From assembly GCF_932294415.1 (NCBI RefSeq), contig NC_065535.1:7181501-7245500 (forward strand): 64,000 bases of DNA. Reading direction: 5' to 3'. Position numbers and translations under genes: made by a program. Each line of letters opens with the position of its first letter. Position 1 is the first letter of the stretch. Under the pieces are notes generated by a model that saw nothing but the letters and a program-made list of their open reading frames with translations, was not told where the DNA came from and did no database searches. Positions 11,327 to 23,179 of this stretch are shown one piece after another. This DNA is from Quercus robur (lineage: Eukaryota > Streptophyta > Magnoliopsida > Fagales > Fagaceae).

Positions 11327-14300
11327 ATGGATAATAGTTGGATGACACTTGGTAAGACACCTAGAGACAGACTAAGTCAACAATATATTGATGGGGTGAA
11401 TTCATTTCTTACTTTTGCAATGACTGTTGTGGACTGAAGTGGAAAAATTCTGTGCCCATGTATTGGCTGTTTGAATTGCTATCAACAACATGCTTACATT
11501 GTGCAAAGTCATTTGCTTCATTGTGGGATTATGCAAGATTATACTAAGTGGTACTATCATGGAGAACCCCATGAATTAAATGAGCACATTGGTGATGAAG
11601 AAATGTCAGACAATGATCATCTGGATGGTATTGATGCCTTGGTGGAGGATCAAATTAGAGGGGAACCAAAAGATACCACCCAGCAAGATGAGGAAGTGCG
11701 TAATTTTGATAAAATGTTTAGTGATTCAAAGCATGAGCTGTATCCAGGTTGCACAGATTACACTCTTTTGAAGTTTGTCATTGAAATGCTAAATGTGAAG
11801 GTAACAACCAACTTGAGTAATAAGGGGCTTGACATGATACTAGACTTGTTGAGTAAGATTTTACCGAAAGGTAACTTGATTCCAAGGTCAACTTATGAAG
11901 CAAAGAAGATATTACGTGACTTGAGCTTATCATACGAGCACATTCATGCGTGCAAAAATGATTGTGCTCTCTTTTGGAAGGAAAATGAAAACCTTGATAA
12001 ATGTCCGGTGTGTCAAACGCCTAGATACAAGGATAACAGAACAGGTGGTAAGAAGATTGCTCAAAAAGTATTGCGCTACTTTCCATTGACTCCGAGGTTG
12101 CGGAGATTATACATGTCTAGAAAAAGAGCTGAGGACATGAGATGGTACATAGAAAAACAGGTGAATGATGGGATATTAAGGCATCCAGCTAATAGTCAGG
12201 AGTGGAAGGAGTTTGATTTGAAACATCATGAGTTTGCCCTAGAACCTCGCAATGTGAGGTTAGGAATGGCTACAAATGGTTTTAATCCTTTTGGGAATAT
12301 GAACAATAACTACAGTATGTGGCCTGTCATCCTCATTCCCTATAACCTACCACCTTGGTTAATTATGAAAGAACCTTATTTTATGATGTCCTTACTTATT
12401 CCTGGACCCAATCAACCAGGAAATGAGCTTGATGTTTTCTTGAGACCATTGGTTGATGAGTTGAAGGAGTTGTGGGAAGAGGGTGCACACACTTACGATG
12501 CATCTTGTGGTATGCATTTTCAGACGCGTGCTGCTTTGTTGTGGACAATACATGACTATCCTGGATTCAATAATGTGTCTGGATGGAGGACAAAGGGTTA
12601 TCATGCTTGTTACACTTGCAATGATGAACCATATTTGGAGACATTGGAAAGTAAAATTGGATACACTAACCATCGTGCCTACTTGCCTATGGACCACCCT
12701 TGGCGAAGGAGTTGCTCATTCAATGGTAAAATTGAGAAACAGATGAGATCATTGGAGTTACCGGTGGAAAAGATAAATGAGCAATTTGACCGAATGCCAA
12801 ATATAATTTTAGGAAAGGATCTAAACAACAAGAAAAAGCGTCCAATTATTGGGGGACCGAATTGGTCAAAGAAAAGTATCCTATACAAGCTACCATACTG
12901 GAGGAATAAGAAGCTTAAACACAATATTGATGTCATGCATGTTGAGAAAAATATTAGTGAGAGTACATTCAGAACTTTGTTGGGAATTGAGGGGAAAAAC
13001 AAGGACACAGACAAGGCACGCAAGGACTTGAAAAATATGGGCATAAGGAGTGTTTTGCACCTCCAAGAACGTTCTGATGGATCATTTGACAAGCCTCGTG
13101 CCTTCTTTTCATTGTATCCTGAAGAAATGGATGGTTTTTATGAATTTTTGAAATCAGTCAAGTATCCAGATGGCTATGCAGCAAACATATCGAGGTCGGT
13201 GAACACAAGAAATGGTAGACTATTAAATCTGAAAAGCCATGACTGTCATGTGCTATTATAGCGAATTCTTCCAATTGGGATGTGGGGTTTTGCTGATAAG
13301 GACATTTGTACAATATTGTTTGAGTTGGGCAGTTTTTTTCAAGACTTATGCTTTAGGACCCTAAGGAAGAGCGACTTGGAGAAATTAGAAGGACGTATAC
13401 TTCTCATACTATGCAAACTCGAGAAGTACTTTCCTCTAGCCTTTTTTGATGTAATGGTTCATCTTGCTGTTCACCTACCTCGTGAAGCCATTCTTGGAGG
13501 ACCAATGCAATATAGGTGGATGCATCCCTTGAAAAGTAACTCTCTCCATCCATTAATTATAGTTTGCCGAGTGTTTTTTTTAAGCAAATTATATTGCATA
13601 TGTAGTCATACTCCCAATTCATTTTTCCTTGAAGGTTTCTTGGAACATTGAAAAGATACGTTTCCAACTGAGCTCGACTAGAAGGTTCAATTGCAGAGGC
13701 TTACATTCTTAAAGAGTGTATTACTTTCTTGTCATTATATCTTGATGGAGCTGAAACCGTGCATAATCGAAGGGAAAGAAATGCTAATTGTGGTGAATAT
13801 GGCCAAGGGTTGACGATTTTCTCACAAACAGCTCAACCTACTGGGTCTAGGTAGAATGATGTGGGGATGTCACGTGAATTGCGTGATATTGCTCAGTGGT
13901 ATTTGTTGTACAATTGTCCCGAGTTGGAGCCGTATTTAGAGTATGTGAAGTCGTATTTTGATTATGCTTGAATTGTCCTTAATATTATTTGCATTTCTTA
14001 GCTGAATATAAATCACTTGTTTTGAATAGTGAACACAAAAACACATTACATAATCCAACTGGAGAAGACATAACTCAAATACAACGACGAGAGTTTCCTA
14101 AGTGGTTCAAAGAACGTGTAAGAAATTTTGAATCTTGTGACACATTAAACAGTATTAAGCAATTATATAGTTTTCTCACTACTAATGTCACATGTTGCAT
14201 GTCATTATAGATCTATAGATTGAAAGAGAATGACTCATCAGAAGTTACAAAACAAATGTGGTCATTAGCAAATGGTCCTAAGTTGCTAATGAAAGAATAC

Positions 14301-14936
14301 TCGGTCTGCATGGTCAATGGTGTAAGGTTCCATACAAAAGACTTGGACAATCGTCATGTAACCCAGAATAGCGGTGTATCTACAGAAGGGAACCATGATG
14401 GACAATTACACGACTTCTATGGTCATGTGTGCAAAATTTGGGAATTGGAGTATATGTATCAATATAAAGTTGTTTTGTTTTAGTGTGAATGGTACAATAC
14501 TGGTAATAAGATCGGTCGAAGGAGAACGATACGAACTGAGACACATTGCACAAGTATCAATGTGCAAAGTCGGTGGTATCAAAATGATCCTTTCATATTA
14601 CCTAGTCAGGAGAAACAAGTTTTCTACCTTTGTGATACCAAATGGGGTGAACCTTGGCATGTTGTGCAATGCGTACAATATAGGGGAGTGTTTGATGTGC
14701 CAGAGGTGGGTGATGGAGAATCCAATGATCAAACAGAAGCTAATGAAGCATTCCAACAAGAAGTCATTAGCGATGTTGTCCTTATCGATGTTGAAGATAA
14801 TGTTCAATATTGTAAGGGTGGTATTGAAGTTGAGAATATTCCAGAAGGTTTGGGAGAGCAAGGGGATAATAATGAAGATGAAGTGCATAATATACCTAAT
14901 TCTGATATGGATCCTGATATGGATTATGATATGTAG
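11327..14936 (+). pseudogene. TNP2-like CACTA transposase, broken
   Basis: Domains in order: a transposase-associated zinc domain from the ATG at 11327 (MDNSWM..., Cys-Pro-Cys near 11453), a transposase_21/TNP2 core across 11580-13260 (CPVCQTPRY, IHDYPGFNNVSGW, YHACYTCND, LKHNIDVMHVEKN), a DUF4218-like region at 13280-13750 (FFDVMVHLAVHLP) and a DUF4216-like C-terminal region at 14420-14880. In-frame stops lie at 11435 (TGA), 13259 (TAG) and 13669 (TGA), and the reading frame moves through probable introns near 13543-13634, 13930-13990 and 14185-14215. The longest open stretch, to 13261, covers most of the TNP2 core. A functional product is unlikely. Assignment to the CACTA superfamily is firm; exon borders are approximate. 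Confidence 0.88.
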
Positions 14937-15109
14937 ATTTCATTTTTTTTCCTTTGTATATGGAAACGTGCGTTTAATAATTTTTGATTCCCTATTATTT
15001 GTTCATGTATATTTTTATTTGATGTTCCAGTTTATGTTTCGTACTTAGGAAGAATTTGTAATGAATAGATATTATATTTTATTTTCTATGTAAATCTATA
15101 GTTGCAGAA

Positions 15110-17801
15110 ATGGTCAAAAAGGGCAAAGACACTCATAATAAAATAACAGAATATGAGATGGAAAGAGCACAAAGAATCAAGCAAAACCAAGAGAGAATAG
15201 ATGCTTTGAGATTGAAGCATCTGTCAATTTTTCTGCCTAAATGTGCAAATGTGGGAAGAAAGAGAGTAAGTGTTCAGGTAGATGACGACGACTATGTACC
15301 AGCTATTGGTGATGATGAGTTATCTAGTTCTTTAATAATGAGGTACTATATATATGATTTGGTGCATGCGATACTTCGTACTTTGTAATATTGTGATGAA
15401 ATAACTTATTTTATTTTTTTTAATGAATTTCAAAATCTATACATATTTTGGCATGATATAGATGGCACCAGGACATAGCACTCGTTCACGTCGTGAGAAA
15501 TTTACCCCAACAGTCCAGCATAAGGGCCCATTATCGAGCCTACTTCCTGGTGGAGATTTTGAGGTACTATATACATGATCTGGTGCCTGATAACTTATTT
15601 TTTTTTTTAATGAATTTAAAAATCTATACATATTTTGGTATGATATAGATGGCACCGGGATGTAGCACTCGTTCACTCCGTGAGAAATTTACCCCAACAG
15701 TCCAACATAAGGACCCGTTATCGAGCCTACTTCCTGGTGGAGATTCTAAGGTACTATATACATGATCTGGTGCTTAAGATACTTTGTATTATTGTGCTTG
15801 GAATGATCAATGAAAATCATTGATTGAAGATATTTTAAATGATGAAATAACTTATTTATATTTTAACTTGTAATAAATTTAGATATCTTTATATACTTTT
15901 GCATGATACAAATGGCTCGTTATAGGCGTGAGGAATCTACCCCAGCAGTCTAGCATACTGGCCCATCATTGAGCACGCATCTTGGTGGAGATTCTCTTGC
16001 CCAAATTTCTACTAATGTAGAGGCACAGCTTGTGGGCACACCGTCTACCATGGATGGTGAGATATTTAAGTTCCATTACTTGATTTCATAGTCACACTAT
16101 ATTTGGTTCACTTGTTTATTTAATTTATATTATGTCTTGATAGCATCAACTAGTAGACGTGCCCGTGGCATGACGTGTGGATTAGGGTACGAGGACTTGT
16201 TGAGAAACATGGGAAGCTACTGGTCTGCATTGCCCCAGAGTTTTGTGCTCCTGTTGGTGAACATGCAGGGAAGCTTGTTAGCCAAATTGGTGTACAAGTG
16301 CGTACGAATTTGTCCACTATGAATGCTTATAGTTGGAAGAATGTTGGTAGCGGTGAAAAAGAGGCAATCATTCAAAATGTGGTGGTACTTTAAATGTTTA
16401 TAGTTGTCCATGAGCTTGATTTTGTTGTTTTCATTACATTACTTTATACTTTATGCTATATTTATAGTGTATTGTTGATGTTGTTACTAAGCATATTGAA
16501 TTTAAGGCATAATATTTTCTTTATACATACTTCACTTTGCAGGATCAATTTGATATACAAGGAGAATCTGTACTTGTGAACAAATCTCTAAATACAAAGT
16601 GTGGTAGATTATTGAGCAGCCACTACTACAGTTTGTTTGCAAAATATAAAAAACTTGTAAAGGATGAAGGAAGCACGTATGCAAGAAACCACCCACCAAA
16701 AAATGTCACACGAGAAAAATGGATTGAATTAATTGATGGAAAGTGGAGTGACGAAGATTGGCTGGTAATTAATACTTTGAAAATTTTAATTACAAGTGAA
16801 GTATGTTCTCACCTTTCACCTAGATAATACCTACTTATATATGCATTGGATTAATGTTTTATGTAGATCTTATTATGGTGTCATGTCTACTAGATTATTT
16901 GTTCTATCAAATTTGTTGGATTAATACTTAATTGGAAGGTGGAGTAGATTTATATTGTAATCTATATATATAACTTAAATCAAAACTTTAATATTTTCTT
17001 GGTCTTTATTCTTTATAGAAAGTCTTAGAAAGAAATGCTAAAAACAGAAATAAAGAGGAAACGGTTGACAAAAACATTCATAAATGTGGAAGCAAGTCGC
17101 TTGCAGTTAGGATGGATGAGGCGGTGTGTTATTTCAATTTTTCAAAAGCTTAGTATATTACTTGTTGTAATTAATTAACTTGTCTTCTAACATTTGAAAG
17201 CAAACTAATCAGAGATGGAAAAATGGAGGTCATATTCCTAAGGTGGCACAACTCTACTATGATACCCACTTCAATTCAAAGACAAAACAGTGGGTACACC
17301 CTGATTGCGAACATACATATGTATGTATATCAGTACATGCCTTGAGTTGGAAAAACTAGAATATATGTATCTTTATTCTATATATGTTTGCAAAACTAGA
17401 ACATATGTATTTCTGATGGTTTCTATTATTTGAAATGACAGCAAGAGATGTTGAGAGTACAAGATGAGCATTGTAGCACTCCTGAAGCACAACCTTTGAC
17501 TGAAGAGGAGATTTCTATGATGGTTCTTAAGCCAAGATCTGGCTATGTAAAGGGACTTGGCATGAGGCCTTCCTCATCTCTTAAGACTCCTGCCTCATCT
17601 TCCTCAACTCAGTATACTCAACAACTCGAGGGTCGAGTAGAAGAGCTCCAAGATGCAAATTACAAGCTGGAGGATCGAGTGGAAGAGCTCCAAGATGCAA
17701 ACTTTAGGTTGGAGGAGAAGATGGATTGCATCATACAATATTTGAGGAGCAAGGGTGACAGTGACATTTGTGGCAGTGGGGGGAGCTCATGTACTAACTA
17801 G
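15110..17801 (+). pseudogene. TNPA-like second gene of the CACTA element (transposase_24-like)
   Basis: A multi-exon gene lies in the usual position downstream of TNP2. Recognisable exons: 15110-15345 (basic N-terminus, KKGKDTHNK...), small repeated exons near 15462, 15651 and 15913, 16143-16393 (APVGEHAGKLVSQIGVQVRT, with a frame change near 16170), 16543-16765 (YARNHPPKNVTREKWIEL, SDEDW), 17020-17120, 17200-17320 (GHIPKVAQLYYDTHF) and 17443-17801. The last exon has two near-repeats of RVEELQDAN and should form a coiled coil. Proteins of this type bind subterminal repeats in En/Spm. Internal duplications and a frame break make it a probable pseudogene; exon limits are estimates. Confidence 0.72.
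15455..16010 (+). repeat. Tandemly triplicated exon unit in the TNPA-like gene
   Basis: A segment running from ATGATATAGATGGCACC through GAGAAATTTACCCCAACAGT to TTCCTGGTGGAGATT is present at 15453-15560 and again at 15643-15750 (spacing 190 bp). A more diverged third copy at 15903-15995 has CATGATACAAATGGCTCG and GAATCTACCCCAGCAGT. Each copy carries its own putative splice acceptor (ATATAG-like) and is followed by GGTACTATATACATGATC-type intron sequence. Confidence 0.8.
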
Positions 17802-17883
17802 AACACACCTTGGTTAGTGTTTTATTTTCCTGCCTAAAAGCATTAGTATTGAGGCTTGTATATGGTATATGTTGCTATATTGT

Positions 17884-18845
17884 TTAATGGTGGTGGTGGG
17901 TTTTTTGTTTGTGGTGGTGGTTGGATTTTTTGTTTAATGGTGGTGGTGGATTGTGTTAATGATGGTGGCTGGATTTTTTGTTTATTGTGTGGTTGGGTTT
18001 TTGTGTTTATGGTGGTGTTTGGATTTTTTGTTTAATGTTGGTGGTGGGTTATTTGTTAATTGTGATGGATGAGTTTTTTGTTTATGGTAGTGATTGTGTT
18101 TTTGTGTTAATGGTGGTGATTGTGTTTTTTGTTTAATGGTGGTGGTGGGTTTTTTGTTTATATTGGTGGCTGAGTTTTTTGTTTAATGTTAGTGGTGGGT
18201 TTTTTTGTTTATTGTGATGGTTGGGTTTTTTGTTTATGACAGTGGCTGAGTTTTCATGTTAATGGTGGTGGCTGTGTTTTTTGTTTAATGGTGGTGGTGG
18301 GTTTTTTGTTTATGGTAGTGGCTGGGTTTTTGTGTTAATGGTGGTGACTATGCTTTTTGTTTATTGTGATAGTTGGGTTTTTTGTTTATAACAGTGGCTG
18401 AGTTTTTGTGTTGGTGGCTATGTTTTTTGTTTAATGGTGGTGGTGAGATTTTTGTTTATGGTAGTGGTTGGGTTTGTGTTAATGGTGGTGGCTGTGCTTT
18501 TTGTTTAATGGTGGTGGTTGGGTTTTTTTCATTTATGGTAGTGGTTGGGTTTTTGTGTTAATGGTGGTGGCTGTGTTTTTTTGTTTAATAGTGGTGGTGG
18601 GTTTTTTGTTTGTGGTGGTGGCTAAGTTTTTTGTTTATTGTGATGGCTGGGTTTTTTTGTTTATGCTAGTGGCTGGGTTTTTGTGTTAATGGTGGTGGCT
18701 ATGTTTTTTGTTTATGGTGGTGGCTGTGGTTTTTGTTTAATGGTGGTGGCTAATTTTTTTTTTTTTTTAATAGTGTTGGCTAGATTTTTTATTCGTTGTG
18801 GTGGTTGGGTTTGTGTTTATGATGGTGGCTGGGTTTTTGTTTTGG
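17884..18845 (+). repeat. Minisatellite of GGTGGTGG...TTTTTTGTTTA units
   Basis: Nearly a kilobase made of about 30-bp units such as GGTGGTGGTGGG plus TTTTTTGTTTAATGG, with variants in which GGCTGGG replaces GGTGGG and GTGTTAATGG replaces GTTTAATGG. The plus strand is almost free of C. Several ORFs cross it only because the unit length is often a multiple of three. Confidence 0.9.
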
Positions 18846-19419
18846 ATTTCACTTTATTTTTTTTGTTTTAAATTGGGATTTTTTTGCATTCTTTATGATT
18901 TCTCCATGATTTGTAATGTGGGTTTGGTTTTTATTTGATGAGAATGTTGTGAGTCTTCTTTCTTTGATAGTTTGGCTTCATATGATGTTGCACTATGATT
19001 ATTTTTTCTAGTTTGTTATTGGGTATTCTATGGACTTTTTCTGCATTGTCTTACGAATAATAATATTTTTTGTTGTAGTACATCTTATTAGGGATATAGG
19101 TTTGCAGTTTAGTTTGTTATTGATGTATTTTCCTTTATACTTGTGCAGATATGGGATTGGTGGCAAAAAGATAGCTTTTGCGAGGCTACTTGAACTCAAA
19201 TAATTTTCTATAAAGTTTGGAAGCTAAGACATGATTTGTATATAAATGGTTGTAATTACTTTGTGAACATCTTTATTGCATTTTTAGATTGTATGGATAT
19301 TTTTTTATTTATTTATGGATTTGGTTAGAAATGAATGGATGTTTGTTTTTATGGATTTGGTTAGAAATGAACAGTTTAATGTAATGGCAAGTAAATGTAA
19401 AGAATATTAATAAAAAAAA
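18846..19419 (+). other. Non-coding 3' part of the CACTA element
   Basis: T-rich unique sequence between the minisatellite and the subterminal repeats. ATGGATTTGGTTAGAAATGAA is duplicated at 19314 and 19350, a few bases at a time. No gene seen. Confidence 0.5.
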
Positions 19420-19853
19420 ATAAAATTGGTGACGATAATTTTCATCGCCATATTTGACTATAAGCAGAAATTGGTGACAAAATAATTTGTCACCTGATCT
19501 ATTGAAAAAAAAAAAAAAAAAAAAACCGGTGACGCAAAACTTCGTCACCTAATCTATTGAAATTGGAAAAAACAAAACATTTGGTGACGAAATATTCCGT
19601 CACTGAAAATAAGGTTTAGTGACGAAAATATTAGGTGACGAAAAACTTTTGTCACCTATCATTTTTTATTGGTGACGAAAAAATTTCGTCACCTATCATT
19701 TTTTTATTAGTGACGAAACATTTTCATCACCAATACATTTTGTGACGGAGCTTAGGTGACGAACGCTGTTTCGTCACCATATGTATTCAGTGACGAAATA
19801 AGGACATATTGTGACGATTGGTTTCATCACCATAGTCCACTTTTGTTGTAGTG
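19420..19853. repeat. CACTA subterminal repeats and right terminus
   Basis: More than twelve copies, in both orientations, of a motif like GGTGACGAAA / TTTCGTCACC occupy 430 bp. They often pair as short hairpins (GGTGACGAAAAA ... TTTCGTCACC at 19672-19693). They end in the TIR ...GTAGTG. Repeats of this type are the usual binding sites for TNPA-like proteins. Confidence 0.88.
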
Positions 19854-19932
19854 ATAACACATCACATCTGACATGTGGTAATACATTTAATCTTAAATTA
19901 ATGGTATTTATAATCAATCAAATAACACATAC

Positions 19933-19963
<31 letters not shown>

Positions 19964-20046
19964 AGCAGAAACTTCATGCGGGAGAGCATGAGGTTCTGCC
20001 ATATGGCGTACTCTATAAAGATGATTAAAATACTCTTGGGGAGGTC

Positions 20047-20406
20047 ATGGTGTCATTGTCTGCTAGAGGCCCTCAAGTCGTTGATAGCGAGGAAGCAGAG
20101 GTTCTGGCGTGTCGCAGAGCATTGGAGCTGGCTATTAACTCAGGGTTCACAGAACTGGTAATTGAAGGAGACAATGCCTCTGTCATGAAGAACATAGCTG
20201 GATCGTGGCCAAGGCTCTCTCGTTTAGGACACTTGTATGCGGACATTCACTGCCTGGTTTCTGGTTTACAGTCTGTGCGCTTTACTTGTGTACACCGTGA
20301 TGCAAATAGTGTGGCTCACTCTCTAGCCAGACATGCTAGAAATGTAGTTGAGGACATTGTTTGGGTGGAGGATTCACCTCCACCTGCTTTAGATGCTTTG
20401 TACTAG
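20047..20406 (+). pseudogene. RNase H-like fragment (LINE-type, RVT_3-like)
   Basis: A 119-codon stretch has the C-terminal two-thirds of a plant RNase H-like domain: SEEAEVLACRRALELA (alpha helix with the conserved acid), VIEGDNASVM (DN motif) and HRDANSVAHSLARHA (HRxxN.VAH...A). This domain is typical of non-LTR retrotransposons and their captured host relatives. The first beta strands, with the first catalytic Asp, are missing: upstream frames are closed (a TAA in the aligned frame near 20025). No reverse transcriptase is nearby. It is best read as a 5'-truncated fragment; an RNase H-only host gene cannot be wholly excluded. Confidence 0.72.
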
Positions 20407-20600
20407 GATGCTTGTTAACTTAAAAAACTTTTCCTCTTTCTCACACATAAAAAACTTTTTGCATTTCTATTCATCCTTTCACTTCTACTCCTTTATATAC
20501 ACTAATATACATACTCACAGCCCTTCATGTCATCCCATCTCAAATACACTCAGGAAAAAAAATGATGTCATTTACTTTTAACCTTTCAACAACACCTATA

Positions 20601-20729
20601 TAGCCAAAGGCCTTGTAGCTAAATTGACACCTCTCCATACACAAAGTGTTTGGGGCTCTAGGGGGGAAGGGGTTCGAGCTACGGAGTTAGCAGCATGTTG
20701 TAATTATCTCTCAAAAAAAAAAAAAAAAA
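20601..20729 (+). mobile_element. tRNA-derived SINE with poly(A) tail
   Basis: A box-A-like TAGCTAAATTG at 20616-20626 and a box-B GGTTCGAGCTA at 20671-20681 mark an RNA polymerase III promoter. The unit ends in a 17-nt A tail and is flanked by AACACCTATA (20591-20600) and AACACTTATA (20728-20737), a target duplication with one mismatch. Length about 110 bp plus tail. Confidence 0.78.
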
Positions 20730-20737
20730 CACTTATA

Positions 20738-21476
20738 CAACTCCAACATTGCAGTACTATTTGATCCTAACCTGTATAAGTATACTATGATCAAGAAAGG
20801 GGGCTTGCGTTTTTTATTCAGTGATGGTAGCTTATGGTTTAGATATTGATGTTAGACGTTGTGGATTTTGTGAAGATTATGATTAGTTTTGAGTCTTTTA
20901 GTGTTCAGGATCTTGATTTGGGAAAGTCATAAATGTATTTAGTTTTAAAACTAAAGGAAAAGAAAAAGAAACATTTTAATTGTTTATTTATGAAGTTAAC
21001 TTCTTTTTTTTTTAATTTTTTTTAAATGTTAGAACTCATAATTTGTAGGCTTCTTTGTAGTATTTTTTTACCGCTATTTTGTGCGGTATGAGCCATAGTG
21101 ATAAAAATGAAAATCAATAATGATTTCAAAGTATTCCCCCCCCCCCTCTTTTTTTTAAAGAATACGAAAGCTCAACTAAAGATAATTAAATTTTGATAAA
21201 TAGATGTGTTTTTAGCAAATTTCTCTTTATTTAATCACGTTATCTTTATGTTGATGCTTACAAAAAATTTCCTCAGTTTCATTGAGATAATGAATTGGGT
21301 GTTTGTGATTAAGGTCTCCATATTTGATTGTGAGAATAGAGTGATTGAGGAAGTTTTTGGAAGGTTGCTTAAATTTATGTAATTTTAAGATATAAAAGTA
21401 TTTTATACTTTAATATATATAAAAGTAGGTCTTAATAGATATAAAAATGATTTCAAATGAAATTGTAAAGTAATTC
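20738..21476. other. AT-rich DNA, possibly the body of a Helitron
   Basis: No coding sequence. It contains poly(T) and a C8 run at 21137-21145. It precedes a Helitron-like 3' end and may belong to that element, but the 5' TC end could not be fixed. Confidence 0.4.
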
Positions 21477-21501
21477 GCGCATTGCGCAGGACATCATCTA
21501 G
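21477..21501 (+). mobile_element. Possible Helitron 3' terminus
   Basis: A short GC hairpin, GCGCATTGCGC (21477-21487), is followed by AGGACATCATCTAG and then a T. The hairpin about 10-12 nt before CTAG|T matches the plant Helitron 3'-end pattern. No 5' end was identified, so the element length is unknown. Confidence 0.45.
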
Positions 21502-22002
21502 TTAGAGATAAAAGAAGAGGTACAAAGCCTCCCACACCAATTATCTTAATGCTGATGGAGTTCTATTATTGTTGATGTTCTCCATAGACAAGCTTACAAT
21601 TGATTTTCTCATTTTTTTTTCATTAGCAAATCTAAGGTCATTTCTATTATTAACTATTGGTGTGTAGAATTTTTTTTTTTTTTAAACATTGTTTTGTTGA
21701 AAGAATTTATTAATTTATGTGAACATATTCGTTGAGCATTTACTATATATATATATATATATATATATCAACAAATTTTGATTAAATTCGAACACAAATT
21801 AATAGAAGACCACGTAAAATAATAACAAAAAGCTTTCGTATAAAATAATAAAATTAATAATAACACATTCTCTTCAATAAGTAGTGCTTTTAAATATTTA
21901 ATTACATGTGTGCTTATAATATTTATAAATTATAATAAATTGGAAAATAAATCGTGCGGCCAATAACTAGTTTTATTAGATACTCTGTTATTTCAGATAG
22001 TA
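21502..22002. other. AT-rich intergenic DNA
   Basis: Contains a (TA)n tract at about 21745-21768 and no gene. From about 21979 it becomes copy 2 of the duplicated segment whose first copy begins near 2500. Confidence 0.5.
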
Positions 22003-22145
22003 AGGGCTCGTTTGGTAACATTGTTCTAGTAACGCTGTTTAAGTATTGTGGAAATACCTATGAGTGAAAAAGTATTATGAAAATACTTGTTGTATTGTCT
22101 AAACAATGAAAACTATTGTTTAAACAATACAACCAAACAGACCCT
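22003..22145. mobile_element. hAT-type MITE, 143 bp
   Basis: The ends are AGGGCTCGTTTGGTAAC and (inverted) AGGGTCTGTTTGGTTG. Flanks AGATAGTA and AGATTTTA agree at six of eight bases. The paralogous site at 2520-2540 lacks the element. A relative starts at 63904 with the same AGGGCCCGTTTGGTA start and CTAGTAACGTTATTTAAGTG interior. Confidence 0.8.
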
Positions 22146-23139
22146 AGATTTTAAAGATGAGCTAGTATACTAAGTCCTATAAGGAATGATGGTATGTCAT
22201 GAATTATGAAGCTATACATATCCGTCATTTCTTTTATCATGAATCTTGAGGTGGCATAGGTGGGGATTTATCATCCGAATAAGAATGTAGTGTAAAAGAT
22301 TAAGGTTACATTTGTTTCGGTAGTAAAAGGAATCTGGAAAATATTTTACACCACGGGGCGTGTTTGGGAACGGTCGGAAAATTCAGTCAAATGGAAAATG
22401 ATTTCCGTTGACCGTAAAATATCAAGCATTTTGGTGTAAAATCAATTTCACTCCTATTTTAGGCTACGTTTGGTTCGATGTAAATTGAATTCCGAGTGTA
22501 AAATGAATGCAGGGGAAAATATTTTCGGGAAAGGAAAATATTTTCAAGTGTTTGGTTGCATTCCAAAAAATGCTTTGGAAAATATTTTCTAGTGTTTGGT
22601 TGTGTTCCTGAAAATGCTCTAGAAAACCCATTTTTATCATGTTTCTCACATTTTCTTAGGATCCAAACAAATATTATTATAGAGAATCAAAATATATAAA
22701 CAATCAAAGAAACAAAAATCAAAATCCCAAGACCAATCGTGAGAGAGGGACTTCAGTGAGAGAGAGAGAGAGAGATCGGTTCATGGGTTGCTCACATGGT
22801 GGGTTGATCTAAAGGTGGCAGCTCGATCTAGGAGTGGGTCACTCACTGCGTGGTCCGATCTAGGAGTGGGTTGCTCATGGCGGTCCGACCTCCCGGTCCG
22901 GTCTGGGTCTGAAAACCTTGTATGGAATACGGATTGTGATTTTTTTTTCCGTCATCATATAGGAGTATGTGTTCTTTGATGAATATATTACTCAACACTA
23001 GATAGTTTGTTTAATGCAGGAAAATGAGTTAATGAGCTTGATCCATTCAGCTTCACCAACTATGCAGAGATGTGGCACTATAATAGCCTAATAGGTCGTC
23101 GAGTCAAGCCCAAAACATACTACCAATTTTTTTGTGATG

Positions 23140-23147
<8 letters not shown>
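22146..23147. other. Intergenic DNA of copy 2 with nested repeats
   Basis: 22146-22215 continues the duplicated block. 22310-22640 is a repeat rich in GGAAAATATTTT and GTTTGGTT words, probably one or two hAT-type MITEs with unclear ends. 22790-22930 repeats GATCTAGGAGTGGGT twice. 23020-23090 is again duplicated sequence (matches 3685-3765). No gene seen. Confidence 0.5.

Positions 23148-23179
<32 letters not shown>

Larger units (their letters stand above)
11327..19853 (+). mobile_element. Decayed CACTA (En/Spm-type) transposon, left end missing
   Basis: The identifying parts are a TNP2-like transposase, a TNPA-like second gene in the same direction, GTGACGAAA-type subterminal repeats at 19420-19840, and a right terminus ...TTTTGTTGTAGTG at 19853 (inverse of CACTACAACAAAA). 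The base order is transposase, regulatory/DNA-binding gene, minisatellite, subterminal repeats, TIR. The left TIR is absent, so the 3-bp target duplication (right flank ATA) cannot be confirmed. It lies between the two P450 copies and accounts for much of the distance between them. Confidence 0.85.

Noticed and set aside
18373..18871. Three ORFs of about 62 codons in the GGTGGTGG minisatellite
   Set aside because: They are the repeat read in frame (Gly/Val/Phe-rich); nothing resembles a protein and starts are arbitrary.
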